A stretch of DNA of 64,000 bases from Phycicoccus sp. CSK15P-2 (GCF_016888005.1 NZ_JAFDVE010000014.1:160626-224625); one strand, 5' to 3'; counted from the first letter of the stretch, positions 43,853 through 53,391 are shown. Notes: generated by a model from the letters alone, not told the origin. Numbers and translations: made by a program.

Positions 43853-45009
43853 CCACCGACGACCCTCGGCTCGCCGACGGTGTCGTCGCCTCGATCCGCT
43901 CCGGGGAGGGACCCACCGAGGCCGTCATCGCCCGCCTCGCCGCCCGCGCGACGCCCGTTCTCGGGCAGCGCGGACGTGACGACGCGGCGCGGGCGATGGC
44001 GGCCCGGCTCGTGGGGCTGGGCCCGCTCGCACCGTGCGTGGCCGACGAGCGGGTCACCGACGTGCTCGTCAACGGCGACGGGCGGGTCTGGCTCGACCGC
44101 GGCGAGGGGATGGTCCTCGCCGCGGCGCGTGTCCCGCCCGAGGAGCTGCGCCCGCTGGCCGTGCGCCTGGCCGGGGTGGCGGGGCGCCGGCTCGACGACG
44201 CCCAGCCGTGGGTCGACGGCGTCCTTCCCGGAGGGGTCCGGCTGCACGCCGTGCTGCCGCCGCTCGCGGAGGGCGGGCCCCACCTGAGCCTGCGCGTCGC
44301 GCGGCGTCGCCCCGGCGGGGTGGCGGGCCTCGTCGAGGCGGGGACCGCGAGCGAGGGCATGGGAGAGCTGCTCCGGGGGCTCGTCGGCCGCCGTGCCGGC
44401 CTCCTCGTCACCGGGGGCACCGGGGCCGGGAAGACCACCGTCCTCGGGGCCCTGCTCGCCGAGTGCGCGCCGAACGAGCGGATCGTCGTCGTCGAGGATG
44501 TCCGCGAGCTCGACCCCGACCACCCGCACGTCGTCCGGCTGCAGGGGCGTGCGGCGAACGTCGAGGGGGTCGGTGAGGTCACGCTGTCGGTGCTCGTGCG
44601 CCAGGCGCTGCGGATGCGACCCGACCGGCTCGTCGTGGGGGAGGTCCGCGGCGCGGAGGTGCGAGACCTCCTCGCCGCCCTCAACACGGGCCACGACGGC
44701 GGTGCCGGGACCGTCCACGCCAACGGGCCCGAGGAGGTGCCGGCGCGGGTCGAGGCGCTGGGCGCGCTCGCCGGGATGCCGCGCGCTGCGGTCCACGCCC
44801 AGCTCGCCGGCGCGGTGGACGCGGTCGTCCACGTCGTGCGGGACGGACCCGCCCGTCGGGTCGACCGGGTCGGCGTCCCGCTCGTGCGCTCCGACGGCCT
44901 CGTCGAGGTCCGCACGGCGTGCACCGACTCCCCCTCCGGGCCGCTGCCCGGGCCCGCCTGGCCGGCGCTGCGGGCCCTCCTCGGCGAGACCGTCGGGGTC
45001 GCGTCGTGA
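43849..45009 (+). CDS. Tad pilus secretion ATPase TadA/CpaF
   Basis: The 386-residue ATPase powers pilus assembly at the membrane. It has an N-terminal domain with RLVGLGPLAPCVADERVTDVLVNG, then Walker A TGGTGAGKTTVLGALLA near residue 190, the Asp box VVVEDVRELDPDHPHVV, Walker B-like DRLVVGEVRGAEVRDLLAALNTGHDGG and GTVHANG. It is of the helicase/secretion-neighbourhood type. It is joined by 4-base overlaps to the CpaE-like gene upstream and the tadB-like gene downstream. Confidence 0.93.
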   Translation: MTTDDPRLADGVVASIRSGEGPTEAVIARLAARATPVLGQRGRDDAARAMAARLVGLGPLAPCVADERVTDVLVNGDGRVWLDRGEGMVLAAARVPPEELRPLAVRLAGVAGRRLDDAQPWVDGVLPGGVRLHAVLPPLAEGGPHLSLRVARRRPGGVAGLVEAGTASEGMGELLRGLVGRRAGLLVTGGTGAGKTTVLGALLAECAPNERIVVVEDVRELDPDHPHVVRLQGRAANVEGVGEVTLSVLVRQALRMRPDRLVVGEVRGAEVRDLLAALNTGHDGGAGTVHANGPEEVPARVEALGALAGMPRAAVHAQLAGAVDAVVHVVRDGPARRVDRVGVPLVRSDGLVEVRTACTDSPSGPLPGPAWPALRALLGETVGVAS

Positions 45010-45722
45010 CGGCTGCCCTGCTCTGCGCCGTGGCGGTGCTCCTGTGGCCGCGGCGGGTGCAGGGCGGCCTGTCGGCCGACGGGGTCCGCACCGCGGCGGT
45101 CGCCCGGTGGTGGCGTGCCTCGGCGTCCCGGGTCCGGCGCCGCCCGCCGGACGAGGAGTGGGCGGCCGACCTCGCGGAGGTCACCGCCGTCGGTGTGCGC
45201 GCCGGTCTCGACCTCGCCGGCGCCGTACGGGTCGCGGCCCGCAGCCCCATCGTCGTGGCGGCGGCACCCTGGGTCGTGGACCATCTCGCGCCCTCCGCAC
45301 CGGACGGCGGGCCGGTGGCGGGCAGGGTGTCCTCCGCCGCGGACCGCGCCGGGGACCGCACGGCCGCAGACCTCCGCGTGCTCGCCCGCGCCTGGCGGCT
45401 CTCCGAGGACACCGGTGCGGCGGCATCGCACACGACCGCCGCAGCGGCTGCCGCCATCCGGGCCCGCGAGGCCGACCACGCCCGTACCCGGGCCGCCCTC
45501 GCGGGCCCCCGGACCTCGATGCGGCTGCTCTCCGGTCTGCCTCTCGTCGGCCCCGTGCTCGCCGCTCTCGTCGGTCTGGACCCGATGACCCTGTACGCCT
45601 CGACCCCCGCGCGGCTCTCGGTGGCGGCCGGTCTCGTCGCCACCTGCGCCGGGTGGTTGTGGGGGCGGGCGGTCGTGCGGCGGGCGGCCCGGCCGCGACA
45701 CACCGACGGCGGGGTCCGATGA
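45006..45722 (+). CDS. Tad inner-membrane protein, TadB-like (T2SSF)
   Basis: A 238-residue protein with membrane segments at the N-terminus (~2-14) and C-terminus (~175-195 and 205-225) and a cytosolic helical T2SSF domain between them. The segment AGDRTAADLRVLARAWRLSEDTGA with a long Arg/Ala helix is typical of TadB/GspF-type platforms. The protein is shorter than TadB proteins of proteobacteria, as in other actinobacterial loci. It starts at GTG 45006, overlapping tadA, and ends overlapping the tadC-like gene. Confidence 0.85.
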   Translation: MTAALLCAVAVLLWPRRVQGGLSADGVRTAAVARWWRASASRVRRRPPDEEWAADLAEVTAVGVRAGLDLAGAVRVAARSPIVVAAAPWVVDHLAPSAPDGGPVAGRVSSAADRAGDRTAADLRVLARAWRLSEDTGAAASHTTAAAAAAIRAREADHARTRAALAGPRTSMRLLSGLPLVGPVLAALVGLDPMTLYASTPARLSVAAGLVATCAGWLWGRAVVRRAARPRHTDGGVR

Positions 45723-46249
45723 CCCTCGCCGCCGTCTGTGCCGCCCTCGCGGTCCTCCTGTGGCCCGTTCGCCGCGTCGGGTGGCGGCCGGTGTCCCGGA
45801 CGGCCTCGGCCGCGCCGTCGGCCGCGTCACTCGACGAGGCGGCGGTGGCGCTCACGATGCTGGCCGCCGTCCTGCGCGGTGGAGCGGGTGCGGTCGAGAG
45901 TCTCGAGGCCGTGGCGGAGGTCGACGACTCCGCTGCGGGGCGCGAGCTCGCCGTGGTCGCGGCCGCCCACCGGTGGGGCGAGCCGCCGGACCGGGCCTGG
46001 GCCCACGCCGGCCCCGGCTGGGCGCCGGCCGCCTCCGCCTGGCACGCGGCCCTCACCGCCGGTGCCGCACCCGCCGACCTCGTCGAGTCGGCCGCCGGTC
46101 GACTGCGGGCGGCCGAGGCACGCCGGGTCGAGGCGGCGGCGCACCGGGCCGGGGTCCTGCTGGTGCTGCCGCTCGGGGTGTGCTTCCTCCCGGGCTTCGT
46201 CGCGACGACGGTCGTCCCCGTCGTCCTGCTGCTCCTCGGCGAGCTCTGA
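45719..46249 (+). CDS. Tad inner-membrane protein, TadC-like
   Basis: A 176-residue T2SSF-type platform protein: N-terminal hydrophobic segment, an Ala-rich cytosolic part with SLDEAAVALTMLAAVLRGGAG, the helical repeat LVESAAGRLRAAEARRVEAAAHRAG, and a final pair of membrane helices (GVLLVLPLGVCFLPGFVATTVVPV). It pairs with the TadB-like protein encoded just upstream. Start ATG 45719 overlaps the upstream stop. After it, 131 bp without a gene precede the pilin-like gene. Confidence 0.85.
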   Translation: MTLAAVCAALAVLLWPVRRVGWRPVSRTASAAPSAASLDEAAVALTMLAAVLRGGAGAVESLEAVAEVDDSAAGRELAVVAAAHRWGEPPDRAWAHAGPGWAPAASAWHAALTAGAAPADLVESAAGRLRAAEARRVEAAAHRAGVLLVLPLGVCFLPGFVATTVVPVVLLLLGEL

Positions 46250-46380
46250 GACCGCCGTCCACAGCCGACGTGCGGTCGGCGGTCGTCCACAGGGCGGCCA
46301 CCGGCCCTCGCACCGCCCCTGGCGGGCGCCGCAGAGTGGACGGGAGGCGCGACGGTCGCGCCGACGAGGGAGGGAAAGAG

Positions 46381-46581
46381 ATGACGACACGGGTCGTACG
46401 ACGGCTCCGCCGGGCGGGACACCGCCTCCGCACGCTGGGGGAGGAGGGGATGACCACGGCCGAGTACGCGGTCGGCACGGTGGCTGCGGTGGCCTTCGCG
46501 GCGCTGCTTCTCGCAGTCGTGAAGTCGGGTCCGGTCAAGAGCGCCCTGACGAAGATCATCGTCTCCGCGCTCGGGACGTGA
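46381..46581 (+). CDS. Flp-type pilin (DUF4244)
   Basis: A 66-residue pilin with a basic leader (residues 1-20) and the processing region GEEGMTTAEYAVGTVAAVAF, in which cleavage after the Gly before MTTAEY would free a Glu-containing N-terminus as in Flp pilins, followed by one hydrophobic helix. The prepilin peptidase is not in the window. GGAGGGAAAGAG precedes ATG 46381. A TadE-like gene follows in a 4-base overlap. Confidence 0.9.
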   Translation: MTTRVVRRLRRAGHRLRTLGEEGMTTAEYAVGTVAAVAFAALLLAVVKSGPVKSALTKIIVSALGT

Positions 46582-46943
46582 CCCGACGGGGCGAGGAGGG
46601 GACGGCCACCGCCGAGCTGGCGGTGGCCGTCCCCGTCCTCCTGCTCGTTCTCGCGGTGGCGCTCTCGGCGGTGCGGATGGGGGTCGACCAGGTCCGGTGC
46701 GTCGACGCCGCCCATACTGCGGCGCGGCTCCTCGCGCGTGGCGAGCCACGGGGCGTCGCGACCGCCGCGGCCACCCGGCACGCCCCGGAGGGCGCCCGGG
46801 TCAGGGTCTCCCCGGGAGCCGGGTCGGTCACCGTCAGGGTGGGGTGTCCCGCGCCCGCGGCGTTGCGTCGGATCGGGGTGCCCGACCCGCCTCCGGCCGG
46901 CGCCACCGCGCGCCTCGAGAGCGCGGACGGACCGGCGTCGTGA
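46578..46943 (+). CDS. TadE-like pilus assembly protein
   Basis: The 121-residue protein has a short leader ending in GEEGTATAELAVAVPVLLLVL, the TadE-type processing and membrane region with its Glu, followed by an extracytoplasmic domain with one cysteine. TadE proteins are pseudopilins of the Tad system. Start GTG 46578 overlaps the flp stop, and the gene overlaps the next by GTGA. Confidence 0.85.
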   Translation: MTRRGEEGTATAELAVAVPVLLLVLAVALSAVRMGVDQVRCVDAAHTAARLLARGEPRGVATAAATRHAPEGARVRVSPGAGSVTVRVGCPAPAALRRIGVPDPPPAGATARLESADGPAS

Positions 46944-47320
46944 CCCGGCCGCACCGTCGTCCCGCGCCCGGTGAACGGGGGAGCGGTTCGGTGCTGGTCG
47001 TCGGCGGGGTCGGCGTCCTCACCGCCGTCCTCGTCGCGGCGCTCGTGGTGGCCTCGGTCGTCCGCGACGCACACCGCGCGGGCGGCATCGCCGACCGCGC
47101 CGCCCTGGCCGCCGCGGTGCCCCTCACCCTTGGCGCGGGTCCGGACTGCGCGGCCGCAGCACGGCTGGCCACGACGGACGGTGCGCGCGTCACCCGATGC
47201 TCGGCGTGGTCCGACGGGTCGGTGGTCGTCGAGGTGTCGGTCGCGCTGGGCGCAGCAGCCGTCCGCTGGCCCGGCGTGCCGGTGCAGGTCACCGCCCGGG
47301 CGCGGGCCGGGACGGAATGA
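46940..47320 (+). CDS. Second TadE/TadF-like protein (helicase/secretion-neighbourhood type)
   Basis: The 126-residue product has a basic N-terminus with GERGSGSVLVVGGVGVLTAVLV as membrane segment, then a domain with two cysteines (DCAAAARLA and VTRCSAWS) likely joined by a disulfide. It matches the Rv3654c-type TadE-like family found at the end of the actinobacterial Tad loci. Start GTG 46940 overlaps the upstream stop. It is the last gene of the pilus operon, which ends 45 bp from a convergent gene. Confidence 0.8.
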   Translation: MTRPHRRPAPGERGSGSVLVVGGVGVLTAVLVAALVVASVVRDAHRAGGIADRAALAAAVPLTLGAGPDCAAAARLATTDGARVTRCSAWSDGSVVVEVSVALGAAAVRWPGVPVQVTARARAGTE

Positions 47321-47365
47321 GCGGGCGGGCGGCTTTCCCGGGGGCCGGTACCCGACGGCCTCGGC

Positions 47366-47920
47366 TCAGGCCTTCGCCGGCGGGGTCGCGGCGTCGTCGC
47401 CGGAGGACGTCGGCGCGTCCTTGGCGCCCTTCGCGTCCTTGGCGACCTTCGCGTCGCTCGTCTCCTTCGTGGCCTCGGCCTCGGCGACCTCGGCCCGTCG
47501 GCGTGCCGTCTCGGTGGCGGTGTGCTGCTCCTTGACGCGCTCCTCGGCCTCCTGGCGCAGCTCGGCCTCGCGCTCCTCGTGGCGGCGGCGCTCCTCCTCG
47601 AGCTGGCGCTCACGCACGGCGACCTCGTCCTTCATCCGCTGCTCGTCCGCGAGGCGCTGCTCGGCGGCGAGGCGCTCGGCCTCCTTGGCCTCCTGCCGAC
47701 GGCGGTGGCCACGCTTGACACCGACGCGGAGCAGGAACCACCCGAACCAGAACACCGAGATGACGACCATCCCGGTGATGAGCAGCACGATGGGCGGGAA
47801 CTCCACGGTGCCGCCGAGGACGTCGACCTGGATGGGCGTCGACAACGAGCCGGTCCCGATGAAGAGGAGGACGCCGGCGATGACCGCAGCGATGACGAGG
47901 AGGACGCCGAGAAGAGCCAT
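47366..47920 (-). CDS. Membrane protein with long coiled-coil tail
   Basis: The 184-residue protein has two membrane helices (~3-22 and 42-66) and then a highly charged Glu/Arg/Lys-rich helix (~70-150) predicted to be a coiled coil, followed by a Lys/Ala/Asp repeat tail (KVAKDAKGAKDAP). The topology recalls LapA/DUF1049 proteins, but I do not assign a family. ATG 47920 follows TAGGGT by 8 bases, so it is probably leaderless. It lies between the Tad operon and the helicase gene; a role in envelope organisation is only a guess. Confidence 0.7.
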   Translation of the reverse strand: MALLGVLLVIAAVIAGVLLFIGTGSLSTPIQVDVLGGTVEFPPIVLLITGMVVISVFWFGWFLLRVGVKRGHRRRQEAKEAERLAAEQRLADEQRMKDEVAVRERQLEEERRRHEEREAELRQEAEERVKEQHTATETARRRAEVAEAEATKETSDAKVAKDAKGAKDAPTSSGDDAATPPAKA

Positions 47921-47974
47921 GCGGGGGACCCTACTCCGTTGACCAGCAAGGATGCCCGCACAGCAACGGCCGGT

Positions 47975-50254
47975 TCAGCCGGCCGTCACGAGCGCGAGCT
48001 CGAGGGCGGCGACCGCGCCCGCCTTGTCGAGCGGCTCGTTGCCGTTGCCGCACTTGGGGGACTGCACGCAGGCGGGACAGCCCGTCCGGCACCCGCAGCC
48101 CAGCACCGCGTCCCGGGTGGCGCGGACCCACCTTTCGAAGGCGGTGAACGCCCGCTCGGCGAACCCGGCGCCGCCCGGGTAGCCGTCGTAGACCATGACG
48201 GTCGGCAGACCGGTGTCCGGGTGGAGGGCCGTGGAGACCCCGCCGACGTCCCACCGGTCCGACGTGGCGACCAGGGGGAGCATCCCGATCGCCGCGTGCT
48301 CCGCGGCGTGCAGCGCCCCCGGCACGGAGCCCTCGGCGATGCCCGCGGCGGCCAGCGCCTCGGCCGGCACCGTCCACCAGACCGCCTTCGTCGTGAGCGA
48401 GCGCTCCGGCAGGTCGAGCGGATGGGTCCCGATGACCTCGCCCGACGGCAGGCGGCGCACGAACGACGTCACCTGCGAGGTCACCCGCACGGTCCCGAAC
48501 GAGACCTCGACGCGAGCCCGCTCGGTGCGCCGGACGGTGTCGAGGATGTCGAAGCGGCTCACCGAGCGGGCATGGGTCGACCAGCCCGGGTCGCCGCGGA
48601 CGGCGTGCGCGGCCCGCTCCCCGAGGTCGAGGTCGGTGACGACCCACGGCTCGCCCTGGTGCAGGTGGACGGCCCCGGTGTGCACCTGGCTGTGTGCCGA
48701 CGCCTCGTCGACCGTGCCCACGACGCGGCCGGTGCGGGTCTCGACCACGGCCACGACGTCGCTCGCGCCGCGCAGCGAGATGTGCTCGGCAGGGCGGTCC
48801 TCCCGGGCCCAGTACCAGCCGGTCGGCCGGCGCCGGAGGATGCCGCGTCCGACGAGCGCGTCGAGCAGGTGGCGCGTCCGCGGCCCGAACAGGCCGAGGT
48901 CGGCCTCGGCGAGCGGGAGCTCGGCGGCGGCCGACGCGAGGTGCGGGGCGAGGACGTGCGGGTTCCCGGGGTCGACCACCGTGCTCTCGACCGGCGCCCC
49001 GAAGATCGCCTCCGGGGTCCGGACGAGGTAGGCGTCGAGCGGGTCGTCGGCCGCCACGAGGACGGCCAGCGACTCGCCCCCCGAGCGTCCCGCCCGGCCC
49101 GCCTGCTGCCACAGGCTCGCCCGCCGGCCCGGCCATCCCGCCATGAGGACGGCGTCCAGGCCGCTGACGTCGATGCCGAGCTCGAGGGCGTTGGTCGCGG
49201 CCAGCCCCCGGACGGTCCCGGTGCGCAGACCGCGCTCGAGCTCTCGCCGGTCCTGCGGCAGGTAGCCGCCGCGGTACGCGGCCACCGTGCCCGCCGCGTC
49301 CGGGTCGGTCTCCTCCAGGCGCCTACGGGCCACGGTGGCGAGCGCCTCGGCCCCGGCCCGGCTGCGGGCGAACGCCACGGTCTGGACGTCACGGGCCACG
49401 AGCCCGGCGAGGAGCTCTCCGGCCTCGGTCGTCGCCGAGCGCCGCTCGCCGTCCCGTCCGGTGGCCGGCTCCCACAGCGCGAAGGTCATCGCGCCGCGGG
49501 GGGACCCGTCGGTGGTCACGGCCCGCACCGGGAGGCCGGTGAGACGGGAGGCGTGCTCCGCGGGCTCGCCGACCGTCGCCGACGCGAGGACGACGGTCGG
49601 TTCCGCGCCGTACCGGGCGGCGACCCGGCGCAGCCGCCGCAGCACCGCCGCGACGTGGGCGCCGAAGACGCCGCGGTACACGTGGCACTCGTCGACGACG
49701 ACGTACCGCAGCCCGCGGAGGAACCGGGACCAGCGCTCGTGCCCCGGCAGGAGGGAGTGGTGGAGCAGGTCGGGGTTGGTGAGGACGACGTTCGCGTGCT
49801 CGCGGACCCACCGCCGCTCGTCCGGAGGGGTGTCGCCGTCGTAGGTCGCCGCCCGCACGCCCGGGACCGCCCAGTCGTGGAGGCGGGCCAGCTGGTCGGC
49901 GGCCAGGGCCTTCGTGGGGGACAGGTAGAGCGCGGTGGGCCCCCGCACGCCACCCGTCGCACCCGCGACGACGGCATCGAGCACGGGGACGAGGTAGCCG
50001 AGGCTCTTCCCCGAGGCGGTGCCGGTGGCGAGGACGACGTGCTGCCCGGCCCGGGCGAGGTCGACGGCCTCGCGCTGGTGGCTCCACGGCCGGTCGAGCC
50101 CGGCCCCGAGCAGGGCCGCGAGCACGGGGCCGCAGAGGTCCACCGGCCACTCGGCGAGCCGCGCCGGGCGGGCCGGCACGTGCTCGACGTGGAGCAGGCG
50201 CTCGGCGCCGGACCCGCTGGCCAGATGGGCCAAGTGCTGGGCAGGGCTGGACAC
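47975..50254 (-). CDS. DUF1998-type DEAH/DExH helicase (MrfA/Hrq1-like)
   Basis: The 759-residue superfamily 2 helicase has Walker A ATGTASGKSLGYLVPVL near residue 75, VVVDECHVYRGVFG (DECH) near 190, LASATVGEPAEH, and the C-terminal helicase motifs LELGIDVSGLDAVLM and QQAGRAGRSG. The far C-terminus has the DUF1998 four-cysteine cluster CGCRTGCPACVQSPKC that binds zinc. Relatives repair mitomycin-type lesions; in actinobacteria the gene marks the helicase/secretion neighbourhood next to the Tad locus. Start GTG 50254 is 8 bases after TACGGT (minus strand), so it is probably leaderless. It is divergent from the STAS gene. Confidence 0.93.
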   Translation of the reverse strand: MSSPAQHLAHLASGSGAERLLHVEHVPARPARLAEWPVDLCGPVLAALLGAGLDRPWSHQREAVDLARAGQHVVLATGTASGKSLGYLVPVLDAVVAGATGGVRGPTALYLSPTKALAADQLARLHDWAVPGVRAATYDGDTPPDERRWVREHANVVLTNPDLLHHSLLPGHERWSRFLRGLRYVVVDECHVYRGVFGAHVAAVLRRLRRVAARYGAEPTVVLASATVGEPAEHASRLTGLPVRAVTTDGSPRGAMTFALWEPATGRDGERRSATTEAGELLAGLVARDVQTVAFARSRAGAEALATVARRRLEETDPDAAGTVAAYRGGYLPQDRRELERGLRTGTVRGLAATNALELGIDVSGLDAVLMAGWPGRRASLWQQAGRAGRSGGESLAVLVAADDPLDAYLVRTPEAIFGAPVESTVVDPGNPHVLAPHLASAAAELPLAEADLGLFGPRTRHLLDALVGRGILRRRPTGWYWAREDRPAEHISLRGASDVVAVVETRTGRVVGTVDEASAHSQVHTGAVHLHQGEPWVVTDLDLGERAAHAVRGDPGWSTHARSVSRFDILDTVRRTERARVEVSFGTVRVTSQVTSFVRRLPSGEVIGTHPLDLPERSLTTKAVWWTVPAEALAAAGIAEGSVPGALHAAEHAAIGMLPLVATSDRWDVGGVSTALHPDTGLPTVMVYDGYPGGAGFAERAFTAFERWVRATRDAVLGCGCRTGCPACVQSPKCGNGNEPLDKAGAVAALELALVTAG

Positions 50255-50340
50255 GGCGGCTACCGTAATCCTTGGTCCCGACGCCTTCGCGGCGCTGGGA
50301 CCAGCACGCCCGACCACCCCGGCACCCGAGGAGCCTACGC

Positions 50341-50676
50341 GTGGAGCTCTCCGTGACCACCTCCCGCACCGACGACGTGAGCGTCGTGACGGTCGACGGC
50401 GAGGTGGACGTCCACACCGCCGCCCAGCTGCGGCAGGCGCTCGACCAGGAGATCGCCGAGGGGTTCGTCCGGCTCGTCGTGGACCTCGACGGCGTCGCCT
50501 TCCTCGACTCCACCGGCCTCGGCGTCCTCGTCGGCCGTCTCAAGCTCGTCCGCAACGCGTCCGGCTGGATGCGGATCGTGTGCTCCAGCGAGCGCATCCT
50601 GCGGGTCTTCCGCATCACCGGGCTGGACAAGGTCTTCGGGATCCACGAGAGCCTCGACGCCGCGCTCGCCGCCTGA
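50341..50676 (+). CDS. Anti-sigma factor antagonist, BldG/RsfB-like STAS protein
   Basis: The 111-residue STAS domain has the regulatory Ser in FLDSTGLGVLVGRLK near residue 60, and the tail RILRVFRITGLDKVFGIHESLDAALA, close to streptomycete BldG. Dephosphorylated, such proteins bind an anti-sigma factor and free a stress sigma factor. No anti-sigma kinase is beside it. GTG 50341 follows GAGGAG by 7 bases. The short gap to the helicase holds the divergent promoters. Confidence 0.93.
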   Translation: MELSVTTSRTDDVSVVTVDGEVDVHTAAQLRQALDQEIAEGFVRLVVDLDGVAFLDSTGLGVLVGRLKLVRNASGWMRIVCSSERILRVFRITGLDKVFGIHESLDAALAA

Positions 50677-50853
50677 CCTGCGCCGACCCCGCTCGTCGCA
50701 CGGCGCGTACCGGTCGCCGGGTGTGAACCGCGTCACCTCCCCCCGGACAGGCGGCATCCGCCTCCCTGCCGGTAGTGTCCCCCCCGACCGTCCCCTGACC
50801 TCTGTCGGTGCGTCCGCGCCCGGGGGACGTCCTCAGCCGTCAAGGAGGATGGA

Positions 50854-53229
50854 ATGGCACCCCTCGCACTCGCGACCGCCGAGTCGGGAGCCCTGGACCT
50901 GTCCGGGACCAACCTGACCCTGGTCGTCACGGTCGCGGTGATCGCGCTCGTATCCCTCGTCATGGGCTTCGTGTTCCGGAGGCAGGTCCTCGCGGCCGAC
51001 ACCGGCACGGAGAGCATGCGTGAGATCGGCGCGGCCGTCGAGGAAGGTGCGCAGGCCTACCTCGCGCGCCAGTTCAAGACGCTCGGCATCTTCGTCGTCC
51101 TCGTGTTCGGCCTGCTCCTGCTCCTGCCCGCCGAGGGCGCCGCCGTCCGGTGGGGCCGCTCCGGGTTCTTCGTCGTGGGCGCCTTGTTCTCCGCGGCCAT
51201 CGGCTACCTGGGGATGAGCCTCGCCGTCAAGGCCAACGTCCGGGTCGCCTCCGCGGCCCGCCAGGAGGGCGGCCGCGACCTCGGCATGAAGATCGCGTTC
51301 CGTACCGGCGGCGTCGTCGGCATGGCGACCGTGGGCCTCGGCCTGCTCGGTGCTTCCGTCGTCGTCCTCCTCTACAAGGGCGAGGCCCCGAAGGTGCTCG
51401 AGGGCTTCGGCTTCGGTGCCGCGCTGCTCGCGATGTTCATGCGCGTCGGTGGCGGCATCTTCACCAAGGCCGCCGACGTCGGCGCCGACCTCGTCGGCAA
51501 GGTCGAGGCGGGGATCCCCGAGGACGACCCGCGCAACGCCGCGACCATCGCGGACAACGTGGGCGACAACGTGGGCGACTGCGCCGGCATGGCCGCCGAC
51601 CTCTTCGAGTCCTACGCCGTGACGCTCGTCGCCGCGCTGATCCTCGGGTCGGTCGCGTTCGGCACGTACGGTCTGGTCTTCCCCCTGATCATCCCGGCCA
51701 TCGGCGCGATCACCGCCCTGCTCGGCGTGTACGTCACGAAGGCGCGGGCCGGCGAGAACCCGCTGAACGCCATCAACCGGGGCTTCTACATCGCCGCCGC
51801 CGTCTCCGTGGTCCTCTCCGCGGTCGCCGCGTACGTCTACCTGCCGTCCTCGTACGCCGACCTGGACCCGACGAACCCCGAGATCGGCGTGCTGAACGGC
51901 GACCCGCGGATGGCCGCCCTGCTCGCGGTCGTCATCGGCATCGCGCTGGCCGGGATCATCCTCTGGCTCACCGGCCACTTCACGGGGACCGACAAGCGGC
52001 CCACGATGGACGTCGCGCGAACCTCGCTCACCGGCCCGGCCACCGTCGTGCTCTCGGGCATCGGCGTCGGCCTCGAGTCGGCCGTGTACACCGCGGCGAT
52101 CATCGGCGGTGCGGTGTACCTGGCCTTCCTCCTCGGCGGCGGCTCGGTCTCGCTCGCGCTGTTCCTCATCGCGCTCGCGGGCTGTGGCCTGCTGACCACC
52201 GTCGGTGTCATCGTCGCGATGGACACCTTCGGCCCGGTCTCCGACAACGCCCAGGGCATCGCGGAGATGTCCGGCGACGTCGACGGCGAGGGCGCGCAGA
52301 TCCTCACCGAGCTCGACGCGGTCGGGAACACGACGAAGGCGATCACCAAGGGGATCGCGATCGCGACGGCCGTCCTCGCGGCCACGGCGCTCTTCGGCTC
52401 CTACACCGACGCCTGGACCACCGCGCTCGACGACATCGACCCCAACGCCCTCAGCCCCGAGCAGCTGGAGTCGGCGCAGGCCTTCGTCATCGACGCCCAG
52501 GGCCTCGTCACGACGCCCTCGACGCTCGTCGGCCTCATCATCGGCGCGGCGGTCGTCTTCCTGTTCTCGGGACTTGCCATCAACGCGGTGACCCGCGCGG
52601 CCGGCGCCATCGTCTTCGAGGTGCGCCGCCAGTTCCGCGACATCCCCGGGATCATGGAGGGCACGGCCAAGCCGGAGTACGGCCGGGTCGTCGACATCTG
52701 CACCCGCGACTCGCTCCGTGAGCTGGCGACCCCCGGCCTGCTCGCGGCGCTCATGCCCGTCGCCGTCGGCTTCGGCCTCGGCATCGGCGCGCTCGCGGGG
52801 TTCCTCGCCGGCGCCATCGGCACCGGGGCGCTCATGGCGGTCTTCCTCGCCAACTCCGGCGGCGCGTGGGACAACGCGAAGAAGATCGTCGAGGACGGCC
52901 ACCACGGCGGCAAGGGCACGCCGGCCCACGAGGCGACCATCATCGGCGACACCGTCGGTGACCCGTTCAAGGACACCGCCGGCCCGGCGATCAACCCGCT
53001 CATCAAGGTGATGAACCTCGTCTCGGTGCTCATCGCACCGGCCATCATCACCCTGTCGATCGGCGTCGACGCCTCCGCCCCGATCCGCTACGGGATCGCC
53101 GCGGTCGCGCTCGTCGTCGTCATGGCCTCGGTCGCCTACGCCAAGAGCAAGGACCTGGCCATCGGCGGGGACGAGATCGACCCGGACCTGCAGACGACCG
53201 ACGACGACCCGGCGCCCGCCCAGGTCTGA
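50854..53229 (+). CDS. hppA: Membrane-bound proton-translocating pyrophosphatase
   Basis: A 791-residue pump with about 16 membrane helices that couples pyrophosphate hydrolysis to proton export. The active-site loops are visible: DVGADLVGKVE, PEDDPRNAATIADNVGDNVG near residue 230, DTFGPVSDNAQGIAEM near 455, and a C-terminal GDTVGDPFKDTAGP. The segment GNTTKAITKG has Lys where K+-dependent pumps have Ala, so the pump should be K+-independent. AAGGAGG lies 5 bases before ATG 50854, the reason for choosing it over the ATG at 50849. A 15-bp terminator follows. Confidence 0.97.
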   Translation: MAPLALATAESGALDLSGTNLTLVVTVAVIALVSLVMGFVFRRQVLAADTGTESMREIGAAVEEGAQAYLARQFKTLGIFVVLVFGLLLLLPAEGAAVRWGRSGFFVVGALFSAAIGYLGMSLAVKANVRVASAARQEGGRDLGMKIAFRTGGVVGMATVGLGLLGASVVVLLYKGEAPKVLEGFGFGAALLAMFMRVGGGIFTKAADVGADLVGKVEAGIPEDDPRNAATIADNVGDNVGDCAGMAADLFESYAVTLVAALILGSVAFGTYGLVFPLIIPAIGAITALLGVYVTKARAGENPLNAINRGFYIAAAVSVVLSAVAAYVYLPSSYADLDPTNPEIGVLNGDPRMAALLAVVIGIALAGIILWLTGHFTGTDKRPTMDVARTSLTGPATVVLSGIGVGLESAVYTAAIIGGAVYLAFLLGGGSVSLALFLIALAGCGLLTTVGVIVAMDTFGPVSDNAQGIAEMSGDVDGEGAQILTELDAVGNTTKAITKGIAIATAVLAATALFGSYTDAWTTALDDIDPNALSPEQLESAQAFVIDAQGLVTTPSTLVGLIIGAAVVFLFSGLAINAVTRAAGAIVFEVRRQFRDIPGIMEGTAKPEYGRVVDICTRDSLRELATPGLLAALMPVAVGFGLGIGALAGFLAGAIGTGALMAVFLANSGGAWDNAKKIVEDGHHGGKGTPAHEATIIGDTVGDPFKDTAGPAINPLIKVMNLVSVLIAPAIITLSIGVDASAPIRYGIAAVALVVVMASVAYAKSKDLAIGGDEIDPDLQTTDDDPAPAQV

Positions 53230-53268
53230 CCCGCACCACCACGGGCGGGGCCCCACCCCGTCGACCGA

Positions 53269-53312
53269 ACAGGACACGCCGTCCGGCCACGTGCCGCGAC
53301 GGCGTGTCCTGT
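53269..53312 (+). terminator. Terminator hairpin after hppA
   Basis: A perfect 15-bp stem (53269-53283 with 53298-53312) and 14-nt loop, 40 bp after the stop. Confidence 0.8.
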
Positions 53313-53378
53313 CCACTCGACCGGTGGTGCCCGGCGGGCCGCACCAGGGACCCCGCGGCGGCATGCCCCGGCGAGCAA

Positions 53379-53384
53379 TAGGCT
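53379..53384 (+). promoter_or_regulatory. -10 element of the methyltransferase gene (leaderless)
   Basis: TAGGCT ends 8 bases before ATG 53392. Confidence 0.55.
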
Positions 53385-53391
53385 CGTCCCG

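Noticed and set aside
47522..50356. A 944-residue plus-strand open frame
   Set aside because: It is antisense to the helicase, low in complexity, with no recognisable domain.
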